DNA of 64,000 nt, taken from positions 49,330-113,329 of the forward strand of contig NZ_JOIJ01000015.1 in the NCBI RefSeq assembly GCF_000719975.1. Direction: 5' to 3'. The translations under genes and the position numbers were made by a program. This document shows positions 46,059-64,000 of the stretch, piece after piece. How positions within the stretch are numbered: the stretch's first letter is position 1; each line of letters opens with the position of its first letter. The notes under the pieces were generated by a model that was not told the origin of the DNA, did no database searches, and saw nothing but the letters and a program-made list of their open reading frames with translations. The DNA is from Prauserella rugosa (GTDB lineage Bacteria; Actinomycetota; Actinomycetes; Mycobacteriales; Pseudonocardiaceae).

Positions 46059-46442
46059 TCAGTGCACGGGGCCCGTGTACTTCTCGCCGGGGCCCTGACC
46101 GGGAGCGTCGGGGACGGCGGAGGCCTCGCGGAAGGCCTTCTGCAGGGACTGCAGGCCGTCGCGCAGGGGAGCGGCGTGCACACCGAGGTACTCCGCCGAC
46201 GCCGTGACCAGGCCGGCCAGCGCGGTGATGAGCCTGCGGGCCTCGTCCAGGTCGCGGCGCGGGCTCGTCTCCGGGTCCTCGTCCGAAAGGCCCAGCCGTT
46301 CGGCCGCGGCGGACAGCAGCATCACGGCGGCACGGCTGATCACCTCGACGCTCGGGATGTCCTCGAGTGCGCGCACGTCGTCCTGGTCGTCGGTGGCGGG
46401 ATTACCGCCGGTGTTCGGTGCGTTGAAAGAGTCGTCGACCAC
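46059..46442 (-). CDS. DUF1844 protein
   Basis: 127 residues from GTG 46442, which has GGAAGG 9 nt upstream. The DUF1844 core is [24 protein letters not shown], followed by [22 protein letters not shown] and [17 protein letters not shown]. It is an actinobacterial helical protein of unknown role, regularly divergent from infC as here. The N-terminal 30 residues are acidic and the C-terminus is Pro/Gly-rich. Longer open codons to 46988 overlap the infC gene and its leader and are rejected. Confidence 0.87.
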   Translation of the reverse strand: MVDDSFNAPNTGGNPATDDQDDVRALEDIPSVEVISRAAVMLLSAAAERLGLSDEDPETSPRRDLDEARRLITALAGLVTASAEYLGVHAAPLRDGLQSLQKAFREASAVPDAPGQGPGEKYTGPVH

Positions 46443-46619
46443 GTCTGGTACCCTTCCATGTGCGACCAGCTCCCGAGCCATCGGGGGCCGCAAGTGGAGC
46501 CCCGCTCCCACCCGAGTCGCCGCCCGTACAAGGCGGCCGGGTCCGGTCCCGCCTCGTCCTTCGGAACGGACGTCGGCGGAACGCCTCGCAGCCACGCTGC
46601 AGGCCGTGATCGGATTGAT

Positions 46620-46663
46620 GGGCCCCGCGCCGAGGTACTCGACAGTACCGGTGTCCGGGGCCC
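46620..46663 (+). promoter_or_regulatory. Nested hairpin in the infC leader
   Basis: GGGCCCCG (46620-46627) pairs with CGGGGCCC (46656-46663), and inside it GGTACT (46634-46639) pairs with AGTACC (46644-46649) around a CGAC tetraloop. The structure ends 68 nt before the infC start. It has no U-tract and may be an autoregulatory leader element; function is inferred from position only. Confidence 0.4.
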
Positions 46664-46731
46664 GTGGTATGTGGGCACTGTGGGCACCAGGGTCGAACGA
46701 GAACTGGCGACACTTGGACCAAGGAGGCCCC

Positions 46732-47292
46732 ATCAGCTCCGAGACGCGCATCAATGAGCGCATCCGAGTCCCCGAGGTTCGCCTCGTGGGACCGAACGGC
46801 GAGCAGGTCGGCATCGTCCGCATCGAGGACGCGCTGCGACTCGCCGAAGAGGCCGATCTCGACCTCGTCGAGGTGGCCCCGCAGGCGCGGCCGCCGGTAG
46901 CCAAGCTCATGGACTTCGGAAAGTTCAAGTACGAGTCCGCGCAGAAGGCTCGCGAATCGCGCCGCAACCAGCAGCTGACGGTCATCAAGGAACAGAAGCT
47001 GCGCCCGAAGATCGACCAGCACGACTACGAGACGAAGAAGGGGCACGTGTCCCGCTTCCTCGCTCAGGGCAACAAGGTCAAGGTCACGATCATGTTCCGC
47101 GGCCGTGAGCAGTCCCGCCCGGAACTCGGGTTCCGGTTGCTGGAGAAGCTGGCGGAGGACGTGTCCGACCTCGGCTTCATCGAGTCGAAGCCGAAGCAGG
47201 ACGGCCGCAACATGATCATGGTGCTGGCGCCGCACAAGAACCCCAAGGCGAAGTCGAAGGCGACGAAGGAAGCCGAGGGCGCCGAGTCCTGA
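46732..47292 (+). CDS. infC: Translation initiation factor IF-3, apparent AUC start
   Basis: 186 residues if translation begins at ATC 46732 ([20 protein letters not shown]). The N-domain has [22 protein letters not shown], the linker [20 protein letters not shown] and the C-domain [23 protein letters not shown]-3 checks initiator tRNA and AUG pairing on the 30S subunit. AAGGAGG (46721-46727) ends 4 nt before ATC, and no ATG, GTG or TTG is near in frame (the next upstream ATG, at 46668, precedes the ribosome site). A non-canonical AUU/AUC start that IF-3 itself disfavours is known for infC in other bacteria and gives autoregulation. The C-terminus is Lys/Ala/Glu-rich. First gene of infC-rpmI-rplT. 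Confidence 0.93.
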   Translation: MSSETRINERIRVPEVRLVGPNGEQVGIVRIEDALRLAEEADLDLVEVAPQARPPVAKLMDFGKFKYESAQKARESRRNQQLTVIKEQKLRPKIDQHDYETKKGHVSRFLAQGNKVKVTIMFRGREQSRPELGFRLLEKLAEDVSDLGFIESKPKQDGRNMIMVLAPHKNPKAKSKATKEAEGAES

Positions 47293-47398
47293 CCCGGCGC
47301 GGATCATGGCCCGCCGCTCCGGTGCTCCCGGGCACCGGAGGGTGGCAACGTGTGCAGCACACCGCGAGTCGGTGTGCTGCCGTTCGAAAGAGGGAAGA

Positions 47399-47593
47399 AT
47401 GCCGAAGAACAAGACGCACAAGGGGACGGCCAAGCGCGTCCGCGTGACGGGTAGCGGCAAGCTCCGCCGCCAGCGTGTCGGTCGCCGGCACCTGATGGAG
47501 CACAAGCCCACCAAGCTCACCCGTCGCCTCGAGGGCACGACCGACGTCGCCGCTTCTGACGTGCGCCGCGTCAAGAAGCTCCTCGGTCGCTGA
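47399..47593 (+). CDS. rpmI: 50S ribosomal protein L35
   Basis: 64 residues, basic: [20 protein letters not shown], then [20 protein letters not shown] and a C-terminal [10 protein letters not shown]. Length and motif match L35. AGGGAAGA precedes the ATG. It sits 106 nt after infC and is co-transcribed with rplT. Confidence 0.97.
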   Translation: MPKNKTHKGTAKRVRVTGSGKLRRQRVGRRHLMEHKPTKLTRRLEGTTDVAASDVRRVKKLLGR

Positions 47594-47655
47594 CCTTCTC
47601 GCACTCGCCGTAAGCCCGGGGCGCCTGTGCGCCCCCCGAACGACAGGATGGATTC

Positions 47656-48033
47656 GTGGCACGCGTCAAGCGGGCGGTGAACGCCCAGAAGAAGCGTCGC
47701 GCAACTCTCGACATGGCCAGCGGATACCGCGGTCAGCGTTCGCGGTTGTATCGCAAGGCCAAGGAGCAGACGCTCCACTCGTTCCAGTACTCGTACCGGG
47801 ACCGTCGTGCCCGCAAGGGTGACTTCCGTCAGCTGTGGATCACCCGGATCAACGCGGCCGCGCGGCAGAACGGCATGACCTACAACCGGCTCATCCAGGG
47901 CCTGAAGGCCGCCGGTGTCGAGGTCGACCGCAAGATCCTGGCGGAGCTGGCCGTCAACGACGCCGAGGCGTTCGCCTCGCTGGTCGAGGTCGCCAAGCAG
48001 AACGTCAACACCGACGAGAAGAAGTCGGCCTGA
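47656..48033 (+). CDS. rplT: 50S ribosomal protein L20
   Basis: 125 residues: [60 protein letters not shown] and [20 protein letters not shown], all characteristic of L20, an early 23S rRNA assembly protein. It starts with GTG. Third gene of the infC operon; the C-terminus (VNTDEKKSA) is slightly longer than in many homologues. Confidence 0.98.
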   Translation: MARVKRAVNAQKKRRATLDMASGYRGQRSRLYRKAKEQTLHSFQYSYRDRRARKGDFRQLWITRINAAARQNGMTYNRLIQGLKAAGVEVDRKILAELAVNDAEAFASLVEVAKQNVNTDEKKSA

Positions 48034-48065
48034 GCACGCGCGCTACACGACCCGGGGCTGTCACC

Positions 48066-48830
48066 GTGTTCACGCACAAGACGCCCCGGGTCGTTGCTGC
48101 TCGGCGCCTGACGACCCGGTCGGGGCGGGACGACGCCGGCCGGTTCCTCGCCGAAGGCGCACAGGCGGTCCGTGAGGCCCTGCGGCACGGCACGGTGCAC
48201 GAACTGTTCGTCACCGAGGCAGCGGCGGACCGGCACGCCGACCTCGTGGCCGAGGCCCCGAAGGTCTCGTTCGTCGACCGGCGCGCCGCCGAACTGCTGT
48301 CCGAGACGGTCTCGCCGCAGGGGATCGTGGCCGTGTGCGACACCGTGACGGTGCCGCTGGAGACGGCACTCGCGGACGGGCCACGTCTCGTCGCCGTGCT
48401 CTGCGGTATCGCCGATCCGGGCAACGCGGGCACGGTGCTGCGGGTGGCCGACGCCGCCGGCGCCGACGCGGTCGTGTTCGCGGGCGAGACCGTCGACGTG
48501 CACAACGGCAAATGCGTGCGCGCCTCGACGGGCAGCCTGTTCCACCTGCCGGTCGCGCGGGAACGGGACGTGCCCGCGGTGCTCGAGGCCTGCCGTCGCG
48601 CCGGTCTGCGCACGCTCGCGACCGACGGCTACGCCGACCACGAGCTCACCGACGTCGACCTCGACGGGCCGATCGCGTGGGTGTTCGGCAACGAGGCCCA
48701 CGGGCTGCCCTCCGACGTCGTCGCCGCGGCCGACGACGCGGTGCGCGTACCCGTGCACGGTCAGGCAGAGAGCCTGAACCTCGCCACCGCGGCGGCGGTG
48801 TGCCTCTACGCCCGCATCGTGCGCGGCTGA
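48066..48830 (+). CDS. SpoU/TrmH-family RNA 2'-O-methyltransferase
   Basis: 254 residues. The N-terminal substrate-binding part (ARRLTTRSGRDDAGRFLAEG) precedes the SPOUT knot with motif 1 GIADPGNAGTVLRVADAAGA, motif 2 GPIAWVFGNEAHGLP and motif 3 VPVHGQAESLNLATAAAV. These enzymes methylate ribose 2'-OH in rRNA or tRNA; the target nucleotide is not predictable. GTG 48066 is preferred (GGGG upstream); a CTG overlapping the rplT stop is less likely. Proximity to rplT and pheS is the usual actinobacterial order. Confidence 0.9.
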   Translation: MFTHKTPRVVAARRLTTRSGRDDAGRFLAEGAQAVREALRHGTVHELFVTEAAADRHADLVAEAPKVSFVDRRAAELLSETVSPQGIVAVCDTVTVPLETALADGPRLVAVLCGIADPGNAGTVLRVADAAGADAVVFAGETVDVHNGKCVRASTGSLFHLPVARERDVPAVLEACRRAGLRTLATDGYADHELTDVDLDGPIAWVFGNEAHGLPSDVVAAADDAVRVPVHGQAESLNLATAAAVCLYARIVRG

Positions 48831-48894
48831 ACGCCGCCGCCCGGACACCGGCTGCTGACCGAGGGTGACCGCCGGTCGCGGGGGAGCGGTTGCT

Positions 48895-48900
48895 TAGAAT
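48895..48900 (+). promoter_or_regulatory. pheS -10 element (extended TGCTTAGAAT)
   Basis: TAGAAT preceded by TG two bases upstream forms an extended -10. It gives an 75-nt leader before pheS. No good -35 hexamer is at the right distance. Confidence 0.4.
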
Positions 48901-48914
48901 CAGGACCCGATTAA

Positions 48915-50048
<1,134 letters not shown>

Positions 50049-50118
50049 TGGGCCGCGTCTCGTCCCACCACCGGATCGGAACCCCGATGCGCCGGCACCG
50101 CAGCACCAAGGAGGCGTA

Positions 50119-55131
<5,013 letters not shown>

Positions 55132-55135
<4 letters not shown>

Positions 55136-56057
55136 GTGATCCGGAATCCCTGGTCCCCGCCGACGAGCGGCTCGCCACGGCGGCCGAGAAGGCGGGGGTG
55201 CTGATCGAGGCGCTGCCGTGGTTGCAGCGGTTCCACGGCGCCACGGTGGTCGTCAAGTACGGCGGCAACGCCATGGTCGACGACGAACTCAAACGCGCCT
55301 TCGCCGAGGACATGGTCTTCCTGCGGCTGGCGGGTGTGCATCCGGTGGTGGTGCACGGCGGCGGGCCGCAGATCAACTTGATGCTCGACCGTCTCGGTAT
55401 CGAGGGCGAGTTCAAGGGCGGACTGCGGGTCACCACGCCGGAGACCATGGATGTGGTGCGCATGGTGCTGGTCGGACAGGTCAGCAGGGAACTCGTGGGC
55501 TTGATCAACGCCCACGGTCCGTACGCGGTCGGCATCTCCGGCGAGGACGCGCGGCTGTTCACCGCCGAGCGCAAGCAGGCCACCGTCGACGGCGAGAGTG
55601 TCGACATCGGACTCGTCGGCGAGGTCGCCGGCGTGAACCCGGATGCGGTGCAGGACATCGTCAACGCCGGCCGCATCCCGGTGGTGTCGACCGTCGCGCC
55701 GGACGCCGACGGTGTCGTGCACAACGTCAACGCCGACACCGCGGCCGGTGCGCTGGCCGGTGCGCTCGGCGCGGAGAAGCTCGTCGTGCTGACCGACGTC
55801 GAGGGCCTGTACGCGAACTGGCCGGACCGGTCGTCGCTGATCGACCGGATCGGGGTGAGCAGGCTCAACGCGATGCTGCCCGAGCTGGCCAGCGGCATGA
55901 TCCCGAAGATGGAGGCGTGCGTGCGCGCGATCCACGGCGGTGTCCGGCGCGCACACGTGATCGACGGGCGCATCCCGCACTCGGTGCTGCTCGAGGTGTT
56001 CACCGAACGCGGCATCGGCACGATGGTCGTTCCCGACGGGGCGCAGGAGGTCTCGTG

Positions 56058-56058
<1 letters not shown>
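55132..56058 (+). CDS. argB: Acetylglutamate kinase
   Basis: 308 residues, phosphorylates N-acetylglutamate. Amino acid kinase motifs: [70 protein letters not shown] and [20 protein letters not shown]. It has the N-terminal helix ([24 protein letters not shown]) of arginine-inhibited hexameric kinases, so feedback inhibition is likely. ATGA coupling with argJ; its stop TGA overlaps the first base of the argD start. Confidence 0.97.
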
Positions 56059-58309
<2,251 letters not shown>

Positions 58310-58361
58310 ATCGCCGCGACGTGACCCACCCGGCCCCGGCACGCCACGGGCGGCAGCGACG

Positions 58362-58853
58362 ATGAGTCTCTCGCGGGTCGCACGGCAGGCGCGGATCGCC
58401 GAACTCGTGTCCACGATGGCCATTCGCAGCCAGACCGAACTGGCGAAGCTGCTGGCCGCCGAGGGCGTCGAGGTCACGCAGGCCACGTTGTCGCGCGACC
58501 TCGACGAGCTGGGTGCCGTGAAGCTGCGGGGCGCCGACTCCGGTGCTCCGGTGTACGTCATCCCCGAGGACGGCAGCCCGGTCAAGGGCGTGCAGGGTGG
58601 CACGTCACGGCTGTCGCGACTGCTGGGCGAGTTGCTCGTGTCGGCGGAGGGGTCGGCGAACCTGACGGTGGTGCGGACCCCGCCCGGCGCCGCGCAGTTC
58701 CTGGCCAGCGCCATCGACCGCGCGGCGCTGGCCGAGGTCCTGGGCACCATCGCGGGCGACGACACGCTCATGGTGATCGCGCGGGACCCCGACGGCGGCC
58801 CCGCCCTGGCCCGCCTGCTGTCCGACCTGGCCGACGGCCACACCCCCGACTGA
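58362..58853 (+). CDS. argR: Arginine repressor
   Basis: 163 residues. The N-terminal winged helix ([40 protein letters not shown]) binds ARG boxes; the C-terminal domain with [20 protein letters not shown] and [15 protein letters not shown] hexamerises and binds arginine. It regulates the operon in which it lies through the box over the argC promoter, giving negative feedback. 52 nt after argF. Confidence 0.97.
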   Translation: MSLSRVARQARIAELVSTMAIRSQTELAKLLAAEGVEVTQATLSRDLDELGAVKLRGADSGAPVYVIPEDGSPVKGVQGGTSRLSRLLGELLVSAEGSANLTVVRTPPGAAQFLASAIDRAALAEVLGTIAGDDTLMVIARDPDGGPALARLLSDLADGHTPD

Positions 58854-61765
<2,912 letters not shown>

Positions 61766-61771
61766 CACAAG

Positions 61772-61811
61772 GCTCCCGAGGGCCCCATGGTCGCGTTCAA
61801 CGCGACCAATG
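61772..61811. repeat. 53-bp palindrome, copy 3 (truncated)
   Basis: The left arm GCTCCCGAGGGCCCCATGG through TCGCGTT is complete and the loop-proximal right arm AACGCGACCA is present, but the outer 16 nt of the right arm are replaced by unrelated sequence. Relative to copies 1-2, two left-arm changes (A to G and T to C) are matched by compensating right-arm changes, preserving pairs. Confidence 0.85.
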
Positions 61812-61820
61812 TTCCCACCG

Positions 61821-61856
61821 CCGAGGCGCCGTGACGCAAGGCTCACGGCGCCTCGG
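61821..61856 (+). terminator. Perfect 14-bp hairpin ending the arginine operon
   Basis: CCGAGGCGCCGTGA and TCACGGCGCCTCGG are exact inverse complements around 8 nt, 55 nt after the argH stop. Confidence 0.8.
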
Positions 61857-61867
61857 CCCCGCCCCGT

Positions 61868-61873
61868 TACGCT
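61868..61873 (+). promoter_or_regulatory. -10 element (TACGCT) of the glycosylase gene, leaderless layout
   Basis: TACGCT ends 7 nt before the ATG at 61881 with no Shine-Dalgarno between. Confidence 0.4.
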
Positions 61874-61880
61874 GCTGAGC

Positions 61881-62507
61881 ATGATCGACGAGGGTGTGGG
61901 TGTGGTCGGCCGGGACGAGCTGGCCGTCGATCCGGTCGCGCTCGCCCCGTGGTTGCTCGGCTGCGTGCTCGAATCCCACAGCGAGGAGGGCACGGTGCGG
62001 GTGCGGCTCGCGGAGGTCGAGGCCTACCGCGGTCTCGACGACCCCGCGTCGCACTGCTACCGCGGTCGGACGCCGCGCAACGACGTCATGTGGGGCCCCG
62101 CGGGACACCTGTACGTCTACTTCGTCTACGGCATGCACTTCTGTGCCAACGTCGTCGGCCTGACCGACGGCAAACCCGGCGCCGTGCTCGTCCGCGCCGG
62201 CGAGGTGCTCGAGGGGCAGGAGCTGGCGCGCACCCGGCGTCCGACGGCGCGCGGCAACGGCACGGTCGCGAAGGGACCCGCGGTCCTGACGTCCGTGCTG
62301 GGGCTCGACGCCGCCCACAACGGCATCGACCTCACCGACCCGGATTCGCCGGTGCGGTTGTGCCACGGCGACGACGTGCCCGCCGAGCGGATCCGCACGG
62401 GCCCGCGGGTCGGCGTGGCCGCGGCGCAGGACGTGCCGTGGCGGTTCTGGATCGACGGTTCCCCCGCCGTGAGCACCTACCGCAGGGGTGGCCGCGTCCG
62501 CCGGTAA
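61881..62507 (+). CDS. 3-methyladenine DNA glycosylase (AAG/MPG type)
   Basis: 208 residues. The AAG fold removes alkylated purines in base excision repair: LAPWLLGCVLESHSEEGTVR, EVEAYRGLDDPASHCYRGRT (catalytic Glu in VRLAEVEAYRG), NDVMWGPAGHLYVYFVYGMH, the conserved VLVRAGEVLEG and GPRVGVAAAQDVPWRFWID. The tyrosine/histidine residues of the nucleotide pocket lie in YVYFVYGMHFCANVV. Start ATG 61881 follows TACGCT by 7 nt. Placement before tyrS is common in actinobacteria. Confidence 0.94.
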   Translation: MIDEGVGVVGRDELAVDPVALAPWLLGCVLESHSEEGTVRVRLAEVEAYRGLDDPASHCYRGRTPRNDVMWGPAGHLYVYFVYGMHFCANVVGLTDGKPGAVLVRAGEVLEGQELARTRRPTARGNGTVAKGPAVLTSVLGLDAAHNGIDLTDPDSPVRLCHGDDVPAERIRTGPRVGVAAAQDVPWRFWIDGSPAVSTYRRGGRVRR

Positions 62508-62555
62508 TCCGGTCCCGGCGACGTCGGCGCACCCCGAGCGGGGACAATGACCCCC

Positions 62556-63830
62556 GTGAGCGAGCACATTCTTGACGAGCTGACCTGGCGGGGACTGATC
62601 ACGCAGTCCACGGATCTCGAGGCGCTGCGGCGCGATCTCGACGCGGGGCCGGTGGCGGCCTACATCGGTTTCGACCCCACCGCGCCGAGCCTGCACGCCG
62701 GTCATCTCGTCCAGATGCTGGTGCTGCGGCGGCTGCAAAACGCCGGCCACCGGCCGGTGTTGCTCGCCGGCGGTGGCACCGGGCTGATCGGCGATCCCCG
62801 TGACGTCGGCGAGCGGACGCTGAACTCCGAGGACACCGTGCGCGAGTGGGCGGAGCGACTGCGGGGCCAGCTGGCGCGGTTCGTCGACTTCGACCACGCC
62901 GACGTGCCTCCCATCGAGGTCAACAACCTCGACTGGCTGGGTGCGATGACCGTGCCGACGTTCCTGCGGGACGTCGGCAAGCACTTCTCGATCAACACGA
63001 TGCTGGCGCGCGAGACCGTCAAACGCAGGCTCGACGGCGAGGGCATCTCCTACACCGAGTTCAGCTACATGCTCCTGCAGGCCACCGACTACCGGGAGCT
63101 GTTCGAACGCCACGGTGTCCGGCTCCAGATCGGTGGTTCGGACCAGTGGGGCAACATCGTCGCCGGTGTCGACCTCGTGCGCAGGGTGCACGGCGAGCAG
63201 GTGCACGCGCTGACGACCCCGCTCGTCACCGACGCCGAGGGACGCAAGCTCGGCAAGTCGACCGGGGGCGGCAACGTCTGGCTCGACCCGGAGCTCACGT
63301 CGCCGTACGCCTGGTACCAGTACTTCCTCAACCTGCCGGACGCGAGCGTCGTGGAGTACCTGAAGCTGCTGACGTTCCTCGACCGGGACGAGATCGCCGA
63401 GCTGGAGACCGCCACGGCCGAACGGCCCGCGGCGCGGCTCGGGCAGCGCAGGCTGGCGCAGGAGCTGACCGACCTGGTCCACGGCCCCGACCAGACGGCC
63501 CAGGTCGTCGCCGCCAGCCAGGCGTTGTTCGGCCGCGGGGAGCTCGCCGAGCTCGACGAGCCGACCCTGCGCTCCGCGCTGGCGGAGGTACCCGCGGGGG
63601 AGGTGTCGCTGTCGGACGAGCCGACGATCGTCGACGTCCTCGTGGCGACCGGACTCGTCGAGAGCAAGGGTGCGGCGCGGCGCACCGTCAAGGAGGGCGG
63701 TGCGTACGTGAACAACCAGAAGATCACCGACGAGACGTGGGCACCGTCGATGTCCGACGCGCTGCACGGACGGTGGCTCGTCGTCCGGCGCGGCAAGCGG
63801 AACCTGGCCGGTCTGCGCCTGCACGGCTGA
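62556..63830 (+). CDS. tyrS: Tyrosyl-tRNA synthetase
   Basis: 424 residues from GTG 62556. Class I motifs: HIGH-like [18 protein letters not shown], tyrosine-binding [10 protein letters not shown] and [32 protein letters not shown], and KMSKS-like [11 protein letters not shown]. The C-terminal S4 RNA-binding domain ([33 protein letters not shown]) contacts t[23 protein letters not shown] is the typical actinobacterial start; an ATG 9 nt upstream has its GGGGA only 2 nt away and is less likely. Confidence 0.96.
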   Translation: MSEHILDELTWRGLITQSTDLEALRRDLDAGPVAAYIGFDPTAPSLHAGHLVQMLVLRRLQNAGHRPVLLAGGGTGLIGDPRDVGERTLNSEDTVREWAERLRGQLARFVDFDHADVPPIEVNNLDWLGAMTVPTFLRDVGKHFSINTMLARETVKRRLDGEGISYTEFSYMLLQATDYRELFERHGVRLQIGGSDQWGNIVAGVDLVRRVHGEQVHALTTPLVTDAEGRKLGKSTGGGNVWLDPELTSPYAWYQYFLNLPDASVVEYLKLLTFLDRDEIAELETATAERPAARLGQRRLAQELTDLVHGPDQTAQVVAASQALFGRGELAELDEPTLRSALAEVPAGEVSLSDEPTIVDVLVATGLVESKGAARRTVKEGGAYVNNQKITDETWAPSMSDALHGRWLVVRRGKRNLAGLRLHG

Positions 63831-63864
63831 AAGGCCCGCTGACCTGGGCTTTCGTCAAAAGGGG

Positions 63865-63884
63865 ACCCCCCTGTTTTCGGGGGT
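63865..63884 (+). terminator. Hairpin with T-run after tyrS
   Basis: ACCCCC and GGGGGT (6 bp) enclose an 8-nt CTGTTTTC loop and are followed by TT. This is a weak intrinsic-type terminator for tyrS. Confidence 0.45.
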
Positions 63885-63895
63885 TTGGGGAGCGT

Positions 63896-64000
63896 GTAAT
63901 CTTCTCTTCGTCGCCAGGGAGACCGGGCAGACGAAAGCCGAAAGGCCGAGTCGCAAGCCCCGGGTTACCAGGCGAGGGGACATGAACCAAGCTCCCACGC
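63896..64000 (+). other. Leader of the next transcription unit, with a partial gene start at 63982
   Basis: GTAATCT (around 63896-63902) is a possible -10. GGCTTTCGTC (63847-63856) and GACGAAAGCC (63930-63939) are perfect 10-bp complements spanning the terminator and leader. AGGGGA precedes ATG 63982, after which MNQAPT can be read before the window ends. Too little is present to identify the product; no rRNA sequence is visible. Confidence 0.35.

Noticed and set aside
63836..64000. Start of an rRNA operon leader after tyrS
   Set aside because: No recognisable 16S sequence or processing stem; an AGGGGA site and ATG at 63982 point to a protein gene instead, though the window ends too soon to be sure.

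Overview
The window is about 70% GC with GTG/TTG starts, many 4-nt stop/start overlaps and actinobacterial gene orders (infC-rpmI-rplT, pheS-pheT, argCJBDFRGH, tyrS next to a DNA glycosylase). It comes from a high-GC actinomycete chromosome. CoaE fused to a GrpB domain, the CoaE/UvrB neighbourhood and the GC-rich intergenic palindromes suggest a Pseudonocardiaceae-like organism (Amycolatopsis, Saccharomonospora, Prauserella). That placement is an inference; no rRNA is present.

Left part (1-10 kb): the end of a membrane-export pair (degenerate ABC ATPase plus the start of a YhgE/Pip protein) behind a perfect TetR-type palindrome; a methyltransferase; rpsA with a long leader; a stack of hairpins; coaE; a lower-GC island with a phage T4 beta-type protein; a DUF402 protein divergent from uvrB; a VOC protein. 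Then (10-23 kb): cynS; an ABC-2 permease with a large hydrolase-membrane-ATPase fusion; a TerC metal exporter preceded by a yybP-ykoY (Mn) riboswitch; an S9 peptidase; a RES-type toxin/antitoxin pair; an ArsR/AHSA1 pair; a secreted M14 carboxypeptidase; a methyltransferase.

Middle (23-32 kb): a sugar-oxidation locus. An enolase-superfamily dehydratase, a zinc alcohol dehydrogenase, an unassigned barrel-like protein and a ChvE/MmsA/MmsB sugar ABC transporter form one operon. It converges on a coupled IclR regulator and SMP-30 lactonase. Similar TCG/CGA half-sites lie before both transcription units, so one IclR protein probably controls import, oxidation, lactone opening and dehydration. Next (32-46 kb): a metallo-beta-lactamase-fold hydrolase, an acyltransferase with a repetitive tail, uvrA, a Tat-exported PHP hydrolase with a histidine-rich leader and its coupled unknown partner, a SRPBCC protein, a dicarboxylate symporter divergent from a DcuS/DcuR-like two-component system, an APH(6)-like kinase and RidA.

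Right part (46-64 kb): the translation block (DUF1844, infC with an apparent AUC start, rpmI, rplT, SpoU methyltransferase, pheS, pheT), then the complete arginine operon argC-J-B-D-F-R-G-H under an ARG box that overlaps a leaderless promoter, then a 3-methyladenine glycosylase and tyrS. Three copies of a 53-bp palindrome sit in gaps of this part; two are intact and one is eroded, and they show covarying base pairs. Many start codons lie 6-8 nt after a TANNNT hexamer with no Shine-Dalgarno, so leaderless transcription looks common here.
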